Below are positions 44,901 to 54,000 of a stretch of DNA of 64,000 nucleotides, one piece after another. Positions within the stretch are counted from its first letter, which is position 1; the number at the start of each line of letters is the position of its first letter. This stretch comes from Chitinophaga varians (lineage in GTDB: Bacteria > Bacteroidota > Bacteroidia > Chitinophagales > Chitinophagaceae): assembly GCF_014529945.1 (NCBI RefSeq), contig NZ_JACVFB010000007.1, positions 186,001 to 250,000 of the forward strand, read 5' to 3'. Below the pieces are notes generated by a model, which did no database searches, was not told the DNA's origin, and saw only the letters and a list, made by a program, of their open reading frames with translations. The position numbers and the translations under genes were made by a program.

Positions 44901-45142
44901 ACGCTTACCTCAGTGATGTATGGTTGAGCAACGCCGCCTTTTTCCGGGTGAAAGTATTACAGCTGGGATATACGTTCCCGTTACAAGGTAAAACCATCCG
45001 GAACGTGCGCGTATATGTAAACGCGCAGGATGCCATCACCTTCACCAGATGGGAAGGGCTGGAACCGGAACGCGACGGCGGCAATGGCAACTATCCCCGC
45101 ATGGCCGTTTACAGCCTGGGCGTCAGAGCCACCCTGTTTTAA
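41975..45142 (+). CDS. SusC-family TonB-dependent receptor with STN domain
   Basis: 1055 residues. A signal peptide (MFYVMRFTAFLLLAVCLQCSAVALS) is followed by an STN domain (about 27-100), CarboxypepD_reg-like domain (GRVTNEKGEPIPGASILIKGTN), the SusC plug (VTVQQTTNLPGSVPGITIRGIST, LVIVDGMEQSLNDIDPNQV, VLKDAASASMYGSRGANGVIII) and a barrel. The barrel ends RMAVYSLGVRATLF. The STN domain marks it as a signalling transducer for the FecR/sigma pair just upstream. The substrate is unknown, as no glycoside hydrolase or peptidase is linked. Confidence 0.93.
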   Translation: MFYVMRFTAFLLLAVCLQCSAVALSQQITLSEKNAPLKKVLKEMASQTGLSVAYSESLMSATKPVTIEVKNASVERVLEIALRDQPVRYTINNGRILLNSRTRSAADSAMVATGRVTNEKGEPIPGASILIKGTNIGTASGNDGRFEIKVPKEAVTLIISAVGFQPTEVSAQLQTNMEIRLKTGTKNLSEVVVMGFSEVERRHVASSVAQVDVKLTKTRPIAKLQEAFTGTVPGVTVQQTTNLPGSVPGITIRGISTLQNASPLVIVDGMEQSLNDIDPNQVKSITVLKDAASASMYGSRGANGVIIIETERGQMGRFKVDVNTWAALQQPIDLPKFVNGVDYMRLNNEARNFQGQTPLYTDQDIRKMESGETPSVDWLKEGMPRKANSQNVTMSVSGGGGIGSFNLMMGYLKENGLNSYEGSGKYSARFNTNVNIADKFVLLADFYAHRLQINRLKENDDGTGLYENLWKMNPAQQIYYPAGDIPEHYILYNDMNPIASINRGGSRNNLYDFSSVNLRPRYNISKHLSLEGNVSYQISKSANKRQRETFKFFDGNGKPVKIWKNEVGADQDVSQSQLTARGLLNYTGSLRHQADKIYLTAGSEVMTFNFTDYKEIAKASFFGKLNYSFDNRYILEFTARGDGSSKFAPGKQWGFFPAGAVAWNVTNEKFMKGLVNNRVINNLKLRASYGLIGNENVDPYLWEENVNEWGWLMRVPNMNFTWEKQKQGNIGLELTVLDNRLSLTAEVYKKNSYDLIYSRFPVPPITGSSSLEAAFNIGEVENNGYELSVQWQDKIGNLGYSIGAMLFDNRNKVLKAGYRNGDTLIFKDDNDKIWYKGIAIDNYYGYKANGFFRDQRDVDNTPAKLPNTLPGDIKYIDQNGDGIINDADRINLGDPFPHLNYSVTLALQYKNWDFNLLGQGVGKRTGRLNGMEGYPILVDGSSNALGKPQQYYADNRWTPQTPDSRFPRVWTGSSTNAYLSDVWLSNAAFFRVKVLQLGYTFPLQGKTIRNVRVYVNAQDAITFTRWEGLEPERDGGNGNYPRMAVYSLGVRATLF

Positions 45143-45186
45143 TCATAGCCAACATTTATTTCAATCCACTGCAAAATATGCATACG

Positions 45187-46788
45187 ATGAAAAAGAGACT
45201 GATCCTACTTGCTTTACTCGCCGCTATCATGCCGGGCTGTCAGAAATTTCTGGACAAGCCGGACCCCACCGCTACCAAATTCGATGAGTTCTTTAATACA
45301 GAAGAAGACCTCCGGCGTGTGGTATACAGCACCTACCTGGACGTATTTACCAACCAGGGCGACAGACGACTGCTCTTTTATATGGAAGACAGTAAGTCCG
45401 ATAACGCTTACAGCAGAGTGGAAGGCGACAACCACCAGCGTATTGCCAACGGCAGCTACGACGCCAATACCCGCGCTTTTGAATATTACTACACCATCCA
45501 TATGAAACATATCGGCCGTTTAAATACTTACCTGAAAAGTATCAATACGCCGTATGTGGAAGATGAAGCCATCCGCACAAAATACAAGGGCATCCTGGAA
45601 GGCCTTCGCTGCTGGCACTATTTCAGGATCGTTTCCCGCTGGGGCAATGTGCCCTTCTATCTGGAACCGGTAGACATCTCCAAGGTGACACAACCAGCCA
45701 AATCAAAAGAGGAAATACTCAATACGCTGTTCCCCATGGCGGAAGCCACGGCCAATAGCCTCCCCGACAAGGAGTATAACTCCGACGGCTATATGTTCAA
45801 CAAGTACTCTCTCAAAGCCCTGATCATGCGCTACGCCTTATACAACGGTCGTTATGAGCTGGCCGCGCGGTTAGCCAAAGAGATCATGGACAGCGGTAAT
45901 TACGCTTTGTATCCTGTGTACAGAGATCTGTTCAATTATAAGGGAGATAAGATCAACAAAGAGTTCATCATCAAAATGGACATGCCGAGCCATGGCAACA
46001 GCGGCACCAATTCCTTTGAACACCTGGGGCCGCACTTCCGTACGGGCAAGGGGCAGTCTTACGCCGTGCCGTTAAAATCGCTGGTAGATGCTTACTGGAC
46101 CTTACAGGGCAATAAAATTGAGGAGTGCCCCTATCACAGCAAACAGGATTATGAACTGGACCCCAAATTGAACAGAGACCCCCGCTATGCCGCCAGCATC
46201 ATGGGCCAGGGCGATATGTTTGTCAACGAACCGATTAACATATACGATCAGAACAGCCCCATGTTCTATGAAAAAGAACGTGCCAGTCGCTCCGGCTACT
46301 GGTTCAGAAAATTCGTGGACGAAACCGATGCGTTCCGGGACAACGGCAACATGCATTTCCCGATACTACGGTATGCAGAAGTGCTGCTGACCTATGCGGA
46401 AGCCACTATTATGGAGAACAAAATTGACAACCTCACGAAAAGCTGTATCAACCAGCTGAGGGCCAGGGCCGGCCTTGATATGACGGAAGCAGATGTTACG
46501 CTGGCGAAGTACAGCGCCTATACGCAACAGCAATGGACCGATCTGATCAGGAATGAACGAAGAATAGAACTGGCAGGTGAAGGGGTAAGATATGATGACA
46601 TCCTCCGGTGGAAGATCGGCGATCAGGTAATGACCAAACCCGCGCTGGGCCATACCCGGCTGGTGAACGGCAGCCTGGTGTCTTTAAAGATAGAAGACCG
46701 CTCTTTTCAGGCGCGTAACTACCTGTGGCCTTTCCATTCCGGTAGTCTGAAAATAGAACCGGGACTGACGCAGAATCCGGGGTATTAA
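45187..46788 (+). CDS. SusD-family substrate-binding lipoprotein
   Basis: 533 residues from the ATG at 45187-45189 (MKKRLILLALLAAIMPGCQKFLDKPDP), with the lipobox PGC. Typical SusD/RagB pieces are FNTEEDLRRVVYSTYLDVF, GILEGLRCWHYFRIVSRWGNVPF, LRYAEVLLTYAEATIMEN and LIRNERRIELAGEGVRYDDILRWKIG. The C-terminus LWPFHSGSLKIEPGLTQNPGY is the standard ending. It forms the lid of the SusC pore at 41975. It is followed by a bidirectional terminator. Confidence 0.93.
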   Translation: MKKRLILLALLAAIMPGCQKFLDKPDPTATKFDEFFNTEEDLRRVVYSTYLDVFTNQGDRRLLFYMEDSKSDNAYSRVEGDNHQRIANGSYDANTRAFEYYYTIHMKHIGRLNTYLKSINTPYVEDEAIRTKYKGILEGLRCWHYFRIVSRWGNVPFYLEPVDISKVTQPAKSKEEILNTLFPMAEATANSLPDKEYNSDGYMFNKYSLKALIMRYALYNGRYELAARLAKEIMDSGNYALYPVYRDLFNYKGDKINKEFIIKMDMPSHGNSGTNSFEHLGPHFRTGKGQSYAVPLKSLVDAYWTLQGNKIEECPYHSKQDYELDPKLNRDPRYAASIMGQGDMFVNEPINIYDQNSPMFYEKERASRSGYWFRKFVDETDAFRDNGNMHFPILRYAEVLLTYAEATIMENKIDNLTKSCINQLRARAGLDMTEADVTLAKYSAYTQQQWTDLIRNERRIELAGEGVRYDDILRWKIGDQVMTKPALGHTRLVNGSLVSLKIEDRSFQARNYLWPFHSGSLKIEPGLTQNPGY

Positions 46789-46794
46789 TGTATG

Positions 46795-46842
46795 ATCAGC
46801 CGTATATCCGCTTTACCGCAGTGATATACGGCTGATACTTTT
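46795..46842. terminator. bidirectional terminator after SusD
   Basis: ATCAGCCGTATATC (46795-46808) pairs exactly with GATATACGGCTGAT (46823-46836), then ACTTTTG. It lies between SusD and the convergent DUF2200 gene. Confidence 0.7.
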
Positions 46843-46848
46843 GATGGG

Positions 46849-47208
46849 TTATCCCCGTAAAATCTTTTCCATCTTCCTCCCCTTCGCCAATTCATCCACC
46901 AGCTTGTCCAGGTAACGCACCTGCTGTGTCAGCGGGTTCTCGATGTCTTCTACCCGATAGCCACAGATGACGCCGGTAATGAGGCCGGCATTGGGATTGA
47001 GCGTAGCGCCCTGAAAGAACGTTTCGTAAGTCACGCGCTCTTTTATCAGTTTGTCGAGCTGCTTATCATCGAAGCCTGTGAGCCAGGTGATCACCTGATG
47101 CAGCTCTTCTTTGGTCCTGCCTTTCTTCTCCACCTTCGCGAGTAATAGTGGATAGACGGAAGCGAAGCTCATTTTGGCAATACGCTGATCGTGTGTACTT
47201 GTGTCCAT
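46849..47208 (-). CDS. DUF2200 family protein
   Basis: 119 residues from the ATG at 47206-47208 (MDTSTHDQRIAKMSFASVYPLLLAKVEKKGRTKEEL). The longer frame would read through the upstream terminator. The pattern RIAKMSFxxVYPxL, ITWLTGFDDKQLDKLI, TYETFFQGATLNPNAGLITGVICGYRVEDI and the ending LVDELAKGRKMEKIL match DUF2200, a small cytoplasmic family of unknown function. It stands alone between two terminators. Confidence 0.85.
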   Translation of the reverse strand: MDTSTHDQRIAKMSFASVYPLLLAKVEKKGRTKEELHQVITWLTGFDDKQLDKLIKERVTYETFFQGATLNPNAGLITGVICGYRVEDIENPLTQQVRYLDKLVDELAKGRKMEKILRG

Positions 47209-47236
47209 GACCAAATATACCCCTGAATATTCAATT

Positions 47237-47272
47237 AAAAAAGCCTTGTAAATCTTCATTTACAAGGCTTTT
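47237..47272 (-). terminator. terminator of the second Sus operon
   Basis: A perfect 14-bp stem (AAAAGCCTTGTAAA and its complement) with a six-base loop, followed on the minus strand by a T-run. It begins four bases after the stop at 47277. Confidence 0.88.
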
Positions 47273-47276
47273 AAGG

Positions 47277-48485
47277 TTATGCGCCGAATATCTCTTTTAG
47301 TTTTTTATTCATCGCTTCATCATCTTCTCCACCGCCGCCATAACGACCGATGATCATTCCCTGCGGGTCGATCAGGATTTTCGTGGGCAGCGAATGGATG
47401 CCGTAGTCATCACTGACATCTTCCGGATTAGGCAGGTTATTTTTTCGCTTTTCCCAGTCGAGGCCACGCAGCACATGCCGCCATATACCGATGCCATCCT
47501 GTTCCACCGCCTTTTTCCAGGCAGCATGATTGGAGTCGTCGTCTGAGATCCCGATGATCTCAAAGCCTTTGTCTTTGTACTTGCCATACAGTTCTTTCAG
47601 ATGCGGATTACCTTTGCGGCACGGTCCGCACCAGCTGGCCCAGAAATCGAGCATCACATATTTACCTTTGAAATCGGCCAGGTTCAGCGTTTTGCCATCC
47701 ATGTCTGTTTTAGTGAAAACATGCGCCATGCTTCCCGGTGAACCGGCACGCAGTCCGTCCAGTTCTTTTTTGATCTCTTTACCATCAGTGCTCTGCTGCA
47801 TCTCCGGCGACATACGGGCATAAGCAGCTTCACCTTCTGCCAGTGGCATACCGCTCACGCGAAAACGCAACAGCGAGGCGGTAACATAAGAGTTCGGGTA
47901 TTTGTCAATAAACGCCTTGTCAATTTTCTCCATGGCCTCATAATGTGGCTCCATCTGGTCTTTCAGCTTATCCATTTGATCTTTCAACGGCTTCAGCGCA
48001 GCATCCGTCTTCTTCGCACGCATACCGGCAATGTATTCGTTGTTCAACTTGCCATAGGCAGCAGACAAAGGGCTGAGCTGTTTTGTTACCGGCGCTCTCA
48101 TCAGCTCCAGCTCCTCCTGCTCCAGCTGTACTTTAGAGCCACTCAGTTTGGCGTTTTTCAGCTTACCGGTGGTGGACTTAATCTCCATAGGCGCCGCCTC
48201 TATAAAAAAGGAAGCGGCATCGCCTTCAAAATACATGGCCTTCTGTTTGTCGGTATACAGTCTGGCCTGCACCGGTTGTTCTATTGTACCGGTGAAAGTA
48301 AACTTACCGCCGTGTGTGATCACACTGTCGGTCTTGTATACCAAAGCACCTGCCGGATAGCTGAGGTAGATATAGTGGTCAGGCAGCCCTTTGATATCTC
48401 CCTTTAAAGTAAAAGCCTGATTGTTTTGCGCGCCTGCCTGCATCGCGGGCAGCAAGAGTGAAAAAAGAACCCAGTTATTTTTCAT
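47277..48485 (-). CDS. TlpA-like thiol-disulfide oxidoreductase with DUF4369 domain (B)
   Basis: 402 residues. A signal peptide (MKNNWVLFSLLLPAMQAGAQ) is followed by a DUF4369-type beta domain (about 25-125, FTLKGDIKGLPDHYIYLSYP), a helical linker and an AhpC/TSA-TlpA thioredoxin domain (about 255-400) with ADFKGKYVMLDFWASWCGPCRKGNP and a cis-Pro region LPTKILIDPQG. The active site is CGPC. Paired with a paralogue at 48511, it lies at the end of the SusC/D operon. Such pairs reduce disulfides in the periplasm; the target is unknown. Confidence 0.88.
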   Translation of the reverse strand: MKNNWVLFSLLLPAMQAGAQNNQAFTLKGDIKGLPDHYIYLSYPAGALVYKTDSVITHGGKFTFTGTIEQPVQARLYTDKQKAMYFEGDAASFFIEAAPMEIKSTTGKLKNAKLSGSKVQLEQEELELMRAPVTKQLSPLSAAYGKLNNEYIAGMRAKKTDAALKPLKDQMDKLKDQMEPHYEAMEKIDKAFIDKYPNSYVTASLLRFRVSGMPLAEGEAAYARMSPEMQQSTDGKEIKKELDGLRAGSPGSMAHVFTKTDMDGKTLNLADFKGKYVMLDFWASWCGPCRKGNPHLKELYGKYKDKGFEIIGISDDDSNHAAWKKAVEQDGIGIWRHVLRGLDWEKRKNNLPNPEDVSDDYGIHSLPTKILIDPQGMIIGRYGGGGEDDEAMNKKLKEIFGA

Positions 48486-48510
48486 GTGATATTATTTTTT
48501 ATCAAAAAAA

Positions 48511-49596
48511 TTATTGAAGCGTGGCGGCCAGTTTCGTGTGGAGGGCCGCTCCTCTCAGATCTTTGGCGATAATAATCCCCTGCGGGTCGATGAGAAATGA
48601 GCAAGGGATGGCCTGTATGCCGTACTGCTGCGCCACTTCGTTGCGGAATCCTTTCAGATCGGACACCTGCATCCAGGGCATGCCGTCCTGTTCGATGGCC
48701 TGCTTCCATTTGTCAGCTTTGTCATCCAGCGACACCCCTACCACGGTAAAGTTTTTATTTTTGAAAGTGTTGTATGCCTTTAAGACATTGGGGTTCTCCG
48801 CCCTGCAGGGGCCGCACCAGCTGGCCCAGAAGTCGAGCAGCACATATTTGCCTTTGAAATCGGAAAGCCGTACAGGCTTGCCGTTTACATCGGCCTGGGT
48901 AAAGTCGATCATCGGCTGACCGACAGCGCTCCTCTTCAGCACCTCCAGCCGTTTGCCGAGGCGGGTACCGGCAGCTGTTTGTTGGGCCGCAGGTTTCAGT
49001 TGACGGTACAGGCTGTCCAGCGGCGCAAATTCGCCGATGACCGCCATATCGGCAATGAGGTCGACGCTGACCGGACTTTCCGGATGCACGGCGATGTATT
49101 GTTTGCTGCGTTCCCGGCGTTGCAAACGCAGCACCTCTACTTTGGCCTCCAGCGCGGCCTGCGCGGTATCATTGCCTTTCACCTCCGGAAACTGCTGATA
49201 CAGGGCATCTTCCTGCTCCGTAATATCCCTGATAGATTGCTGATAGGCTTCATAGGCGGCGTGAGTGGCTGAACCGGTGATCTTCGCCTGGTCCAGTGAG
49301 TCCATATTACCATGGAGGCTTACAGCGGTATTCTCCATGAACAGCTGCATATAACGGGTAGAGGTACCGATGAAGATTTTCTGTGGTTCGGGAATGTCTC
49401 CCGTCCAGGTGAACTGACCATCTTTTACCGGTACGGTATCGGTTTTAGCCGAATCACCTACTGGTATGGAGATGAACACAACAGTGTCTTTCAGCCCTTT
49501 CAGCGTAGCGGTGAGCGTGGCATGCGGCGGAGCGGCCTGTTTACAGGCAGTTGCCAGTAACAGCGCGGCCATAAAAGTTTTAGTGTGGATAGGCAT
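48511..49596 (-). CDS. TlpA-like thiol-disulfide oxidoreductase with DUF4369 domain (A)
   Basis: 361 residues. The N-terminus MPIHTKTFMAALLLATACKQAAP is a lipoprotein signal with lipobox ATAC, so unlike its neighbour it is membrane-anchored. The DUF4369 part is at about 25-120 (LTATLKGLKDTVVFISIPVG). The thioredoxin domain (about 225-361) has LSDFKGKYVLLDFWASWCGPCRAENPNVLK and cis-Pro AIPCSFLIDPQGII, with an extra Cys next to the cis-Pro. It sits 20 bases after SusD and 25 bases before paralogue B. Confidence 0.88.
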   Translation of the reverse strand: MPIHTKTFMAALLLATACKQAAPPHATLTATLKGLKDTVVFISIPVGDSAKTDTVPVKDGQFTWTGDIPEPQKIFIGTSTRYMQLFMENTAVSLHGNMDSLDQAKITGSATHAAYEAYQQSIRDITEQEDALYQQFPEVKGNDTAQAALEAKVEVLRLQRRERSKQYIAVHPESPVSVDLIADMAVIGEFAPLDSLYRQLKPAAQQTAAGTRLGKRLEVLKRSAVGQPMIDFTQADVNGKPVRLSDFKGKYVLLDFWASWCGPCRAENPNVLKAYNTFKNKNFTVVGVSLDDKADKWKQAIEQDGMPWMQVSDLKGFRNEVAQQYGIQAIPCSFLIDPQGIIIAKDLRGAALHTKLAATLQ

Positions 49597-49616
49597 CGTT
49601 AAATATTAAAGGTGAA

Positions 49617-51047
49617 TTATTGCTGATAGCCGGGATTTTGTGGGCCAATAGCAGGGTTGTACAGGAACTCGCTATGTGGTATCGGCAAAATGTATTTAAC
49701 CTTATCATTGGCCGTCGGTCTTAATTCCTGGATCAGGGAAGATGGCAGGCGTAACAATGCCATCCACTCCTGTCCGTCTTCTGCCACCAGGTTTCTCACA
49801 ATTTCCAGGTAAACCTGTTTCAGCATATCATTCACTGATGATGCATTGTCCACCGCGCTAAAATCGGTCACGCCCGCGCGGCCCATCACTTCTTTCAGTA
49901 TGTTGCGGGACGCTTGTAAACTGCCACCAGAGCGGATAACAGCTTCTGCTTTCAACAGGTAAACTTCTGTCAACCGGAAAGCGTAGGACGTTTCAGACAG
50001 GATGGAAGGCGAATTTCCCTGTTTAATATATTTCAGGAAATAGTAGGTCCCTTTGGCGTAACGGTTCTCCGTACCGATCATCCAGGCGCCGCGTGGATCA
50101 TTTTGCAGTAAGTCTTTCAACGCAGTCTTCGCTACGTACAGCGAAGAGGCTCCCGGCCAGTATTGCCGGCTGAGCACATAGTAAAAGCTTTCCTGGTTTT
50201 GTTGTGGTTTGATACCCAGTATCACTTCCGTACTGCTGATGCCTTTTGTATAAAAGATATCTTTCGTTTGCGGCTCCGGCGTGTATTTACCATGCAGGAT
50301 AATGGAATCTGCCAGGTCTGTCACCTGTTTATAATCTTCCGGCTGCCCGTGGCTCATCAGGATACGCATTTTTAATGCCATGGCTGCCCAGCGGGTAGCA
50401 TACCAGGCTTGGTTTTCTGCTGGTGCATTGGCGATCGCATCGTCTACATCGGCAAGAATAAAAGCATAGCTATCTTTCACAGAACTGCGGGCTTTGGGCA
50501 AAGCATCCACCTGTACAAAATCTTCACGGATAAGCGCTCCATACGGACTACTGAGATCAAACCACTGCCCGAAGAAACTCAGCAGCTTAAAATGTGCATA
50601 TGCGCGCAGGAAGCGGGCTTCGGCCAGCACCTCCTTTTTACGGTTGCCGGCGAAGCGTTTATCATCCAGGGCCGTGACGCCCCTGATCACCCCGTTGGCA
50701 GCGTTGATCAGCTGATAGGAAGACGTCCAGTAAATATTGGCATAGCTGGACTGGGCATAGTTGTTATCTGTCTCCGCGCGATCAGCCCCGTAGCCGTATC
50801 CCATGTACCCGGCAAACATCGCAGGCGGTACTTCATGTTCAAACCATTTGGTAATATTATCTCCGTTCACCGCTGCAAACCGGTAATAAGCGCCATTGAG
50901 GGCTATTTCAGAGGTTCGCTGGTCGATGATGGTATTGCCATCCACTTTGGCGTTTTCCGGTAATTTTCCCAGTTCCTTTTTGCAGGACACACTTGTCATC
51001 ATCACTGCACTGAGCAACGCAAACGTATATATGATCCTTTTCATCAT
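49617..51047 (-). CDS. SusD-family substrate-binding lipoprotein
   Basis: 476 residues beginning MMKRIIYTFALLSAVMMTSVSCKKELGKLP, with lipobox VSC. SusD features are DQRTSEIALNGAYYRFAAVNG, AEARFLRAYAHFKLLSFFGQWFDLSSPYG, TEVYLLKAEAVIRSGG, LEIVRNLVAEDGQEWMALLRLP and the end FLYNPAIGPQNPGYQQ. It pairs with the SusC at 51069, 21 bases upstream. The lengths and endings differ from the other SusD, so the two loci take up different substrates. Confidence 0.92.
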   Translation of the reverse strand: MMKRIIYTFALLSAVMMTSVSCKKELGKLPENAKVDGNTIIDQRTSEIALNGAYYRFAAVNGDNITKWFEHEVPPAMFAGYMGYGYGADRAETDNNYAQSSYANIYWTSSYQLINAANGVIRGVTALDDKRFAGNRKKEVLAEARFLRAYAHFKLLSFFGQWFDLSSPYGALIREDFVQVDALPKARSSVKDSYAFILADVDDAIANAPAENQAWYATRWAAMALKMRILMSHGQPEDYKQVTDLADSIILHGKYTPEPQTKDIFYTKGISSTEVILGIKPQQNQESFYYVLSRQYWPGASSLYVAKTALKDLLQNDPRGAWMIGTENRYAKGTYYFLKYIKQGNSPSILSETSYAFRLTEVYLLKAEAVIRSGGSLQASRNILKEVMGRAGVTDFSAVDNASSVNDMLKQVYLEIVRNLVAEDGQEWMALLRLPSSLIQELRPTANDKVKYILPIPHSEFLYNPAIGPQNPGYQQ

Positions 51048-51068
51048 GATTAGCTGGTTTAATTGGTT

Positions 51069-54000
51069 TTAAAATCCGAAACGCAGGCCCAGGTTAAACT
51101 GCTTTACGGTAGGGAATGTGCTGACATCGCTGCTGCCATTGATCAGGCTGTAAGGATTGTTACTTACCTCCGGATCGGGACCAGGATACTTTGTGACGGT
51201 AAACAGGTTAGTGGCAGAAGCATACACGGAAGCATCGCGGATATGCATTTTGCCGGCGACGCGTGCGGGCAGCTGGTAAGTGATGGTAATAGATTTCAGT
51301 TTCAGATAAGAAGCATCATACACTTCAGCGCTGCTGGTATGAGCGCCGTACTCCCCTAAGATAAGGCGGGGCCTTTCAGCGGAGGGGTTCTCAGGTGTCC
51401 ATCGCTGCAAGATCCTGGCGCCACGGTTGGCAAAACTTTCGAAATTTTTGTTCTGTACATCTGCGATATACAACATCTGACCACCGTGGGAAAAAGTAAG
51501 CAGGGTGATCAAACTAAAATTCTTATAGGTAAATGTATTGGTAAAACCACCATAGAAATCAGGCTGGGCCTGGCCGATCACGTCCTGTTTATAGAATCCG
51601 TCATTGCCAATCTCATACATGGCGTCGCCAATCCCCAGGTAAGGCGCAAAGTATTTCGCATACACAAACACTTTTTTATATTCGTCCAGTTGTTTCTGAT
51701 CACGGATAATGCCGGTTTGTTTATAACCATAAAACAGCCCCAGCGGCTCTCCTTTGCGTACCACCGCGTTGGCATTCAGGTATGTTGCGCCTGCGTCATT
51801 CGGGTCCGTAAAATCATTGTTGATATCTTCCACCCTGGAACGGTTGCCGGAAATATTCAGGGCGCCTGTCCATTGGAAATGTTTGCCTTTGATGAAGTCG
51901 GTACGAAGGTCGACTTCCAGCCCTTTATTACTGATAGTGGCAATATTGGATATCACGCTACTGTAGGATGAGCTGGGCGGCAGCTGTGTTGACAATAACA
52001 GGCCGGTGGTGATCTTTTCATAGTAGCCGATCACACCGCGCAGGCGGGAGCCGAACAGCTCAAAATCCAGTCCGAGGTCTTTCTGCAGGGTAGATTCCCA
52101 CTTGATCTTACTATTACCCAGCTGCGAAGGAATGAGCGCATTAACGCCGCCATAGGAACCCGGCGTATACAACGTATAATACAGGTTGTCGCCAAAATTC
52201 TGCGTACCGGTATAACCCGCGCTGACACGTAGTTTCAACTCATTCACCCATACTGCCTTCTTCATAAAGGGCTCTTCTGAAATCCGCCACGCAGCGCCAC
52301 CGGAAGGGAAATATCCCACCCTGTTATGCGCAGGGAACTTGGAAGAAGCATCTGACCGGCCGGTGAAAGTGAGCAGGTATTTTTCTTTCAGCGCATAGTT
52401 GGCGCGCATATAAAAACTGAGGAGCGAATTCTGTCCGGAGCTGCCGGTAGCCGGCAGCGTAACCGCAGCGGACGAAATGTTATTCAGGTACTTGTCATCC
52501 GGAAAGCCCTGGCCGCTGGCGGAGAAAGAATTGAAACGGTATTTCTGCCAGGAGGTACCACCCAACAGGTTCAACCGGTGGTTTTCGTTGAACTGTTTGT
52601 CCCACGTAAGGGTATTTTCTATAAAGAGGTTTACATCTTCTGTCTGTCCCTGAGAGGCCGTACCGCCGTTGGAACTGCTCACCCCATTGGCAGAGGCGAT
52701 GACAGCCGTACTGGGCACATAGTTCTGCTGATGGAAATTATTATAGTTGACAGATAAGGTACTTCTGAACTTCAGGTTTTTCAACACATCATAATCACCG
52801 GAGAGAGACCCGAGAAGCGACGCTGTTTTACCCGTATTGATACCATCCAGCAATACCATAGGGTTTTGATATCCCTGATAATCGTACCCGCCGATCTGTG
52901 AACCGAGGAACTGGTATGGCGTTCCATCCGGATTATACGCCGGTAAGGTTGGTGGTGCGTACATCGCAGCGGGATATATACCATTCGTAATATTGTTTTT
53001 GGTGAAACCATAGTCCAGGTTGGTGATGATACGCAGCTTGCTGGTGATTTCGTTATCGAGGCTTATTTTCCCGGCGATGCGGGAAAAATCCGTTCCTTTC
53101 AGCACCCCGTCCTGTTTCGTATAGGCGAGAGAGGTATAGTAGCGGGAACCGGAGCCGCCGCCCCGTACCGAAATATCCGCATTATGGGTAAGAGCATTCC
53201 GCAATACCAGCTTCAGCCAGTCGGTGTTGGCAGTCCCCAGGCTTTCAGGGTTGTTGCTAACGTTGGTAGCAACGGGATCAGGCTCCTCCCCGGCGGCGGC
53301 CCTGACAGCATTTTTTGTGCGGGCCGCCTCCTGCAAAAGGTTTATATATTGTTCCCTGTTCAACAGTTTTTCCCTGATAGGCTGACTCACACCCGCATAG
53401 TAATTGGCTTCCAGGACAGGCTTCTGATTCAGCTTGCCTTTTTTGGTGGTGATGATGATCACGCCGTTGGCCGCCTTGGAGCCATAGATAGCAGTGGCAG
53501 AAGCATCTTTCAAAATATCGATGGATTCAATATCGCTGATGTTAAGGCCCGCCAGGCTGTTGAGGCCACGGGTGAAAGAGCCGTTGACCGAATTATTGGG
53601 ATCATCACTGCCCGCCCTTTCGATAGGGTTCACCACTTCCGCCTGGTTTTGGATATAGCGGTTCTGGATCGTCACCTGTACACCATCAATGATGTACAGT
53701 GGGTCATTGCCACCCAACAGCGAGGTGCCGCCACGGATGCGGATCTTGGCCACACCGCCGGGAGAACCGTCGGCCTGTGTTACCTGCACGCCGGCAGCTT
53801 TACCGGACAGCGCCTGGTCAATGCTGGCGAAAGGAACGTTCTTTACTTCCTCCACATTCACGGAGGCAACAGAACCCGTCAGGTCCTTTCTTTTGGTACT
53901 GCCATAACCTACTACCACGTATTGGTTCAGGTCATCCACCTTGGCATTGAGTTGTATCTCCAGTTTTGTTTTTCCGCCAAGTGAGACTGTTTTCGGTTCA

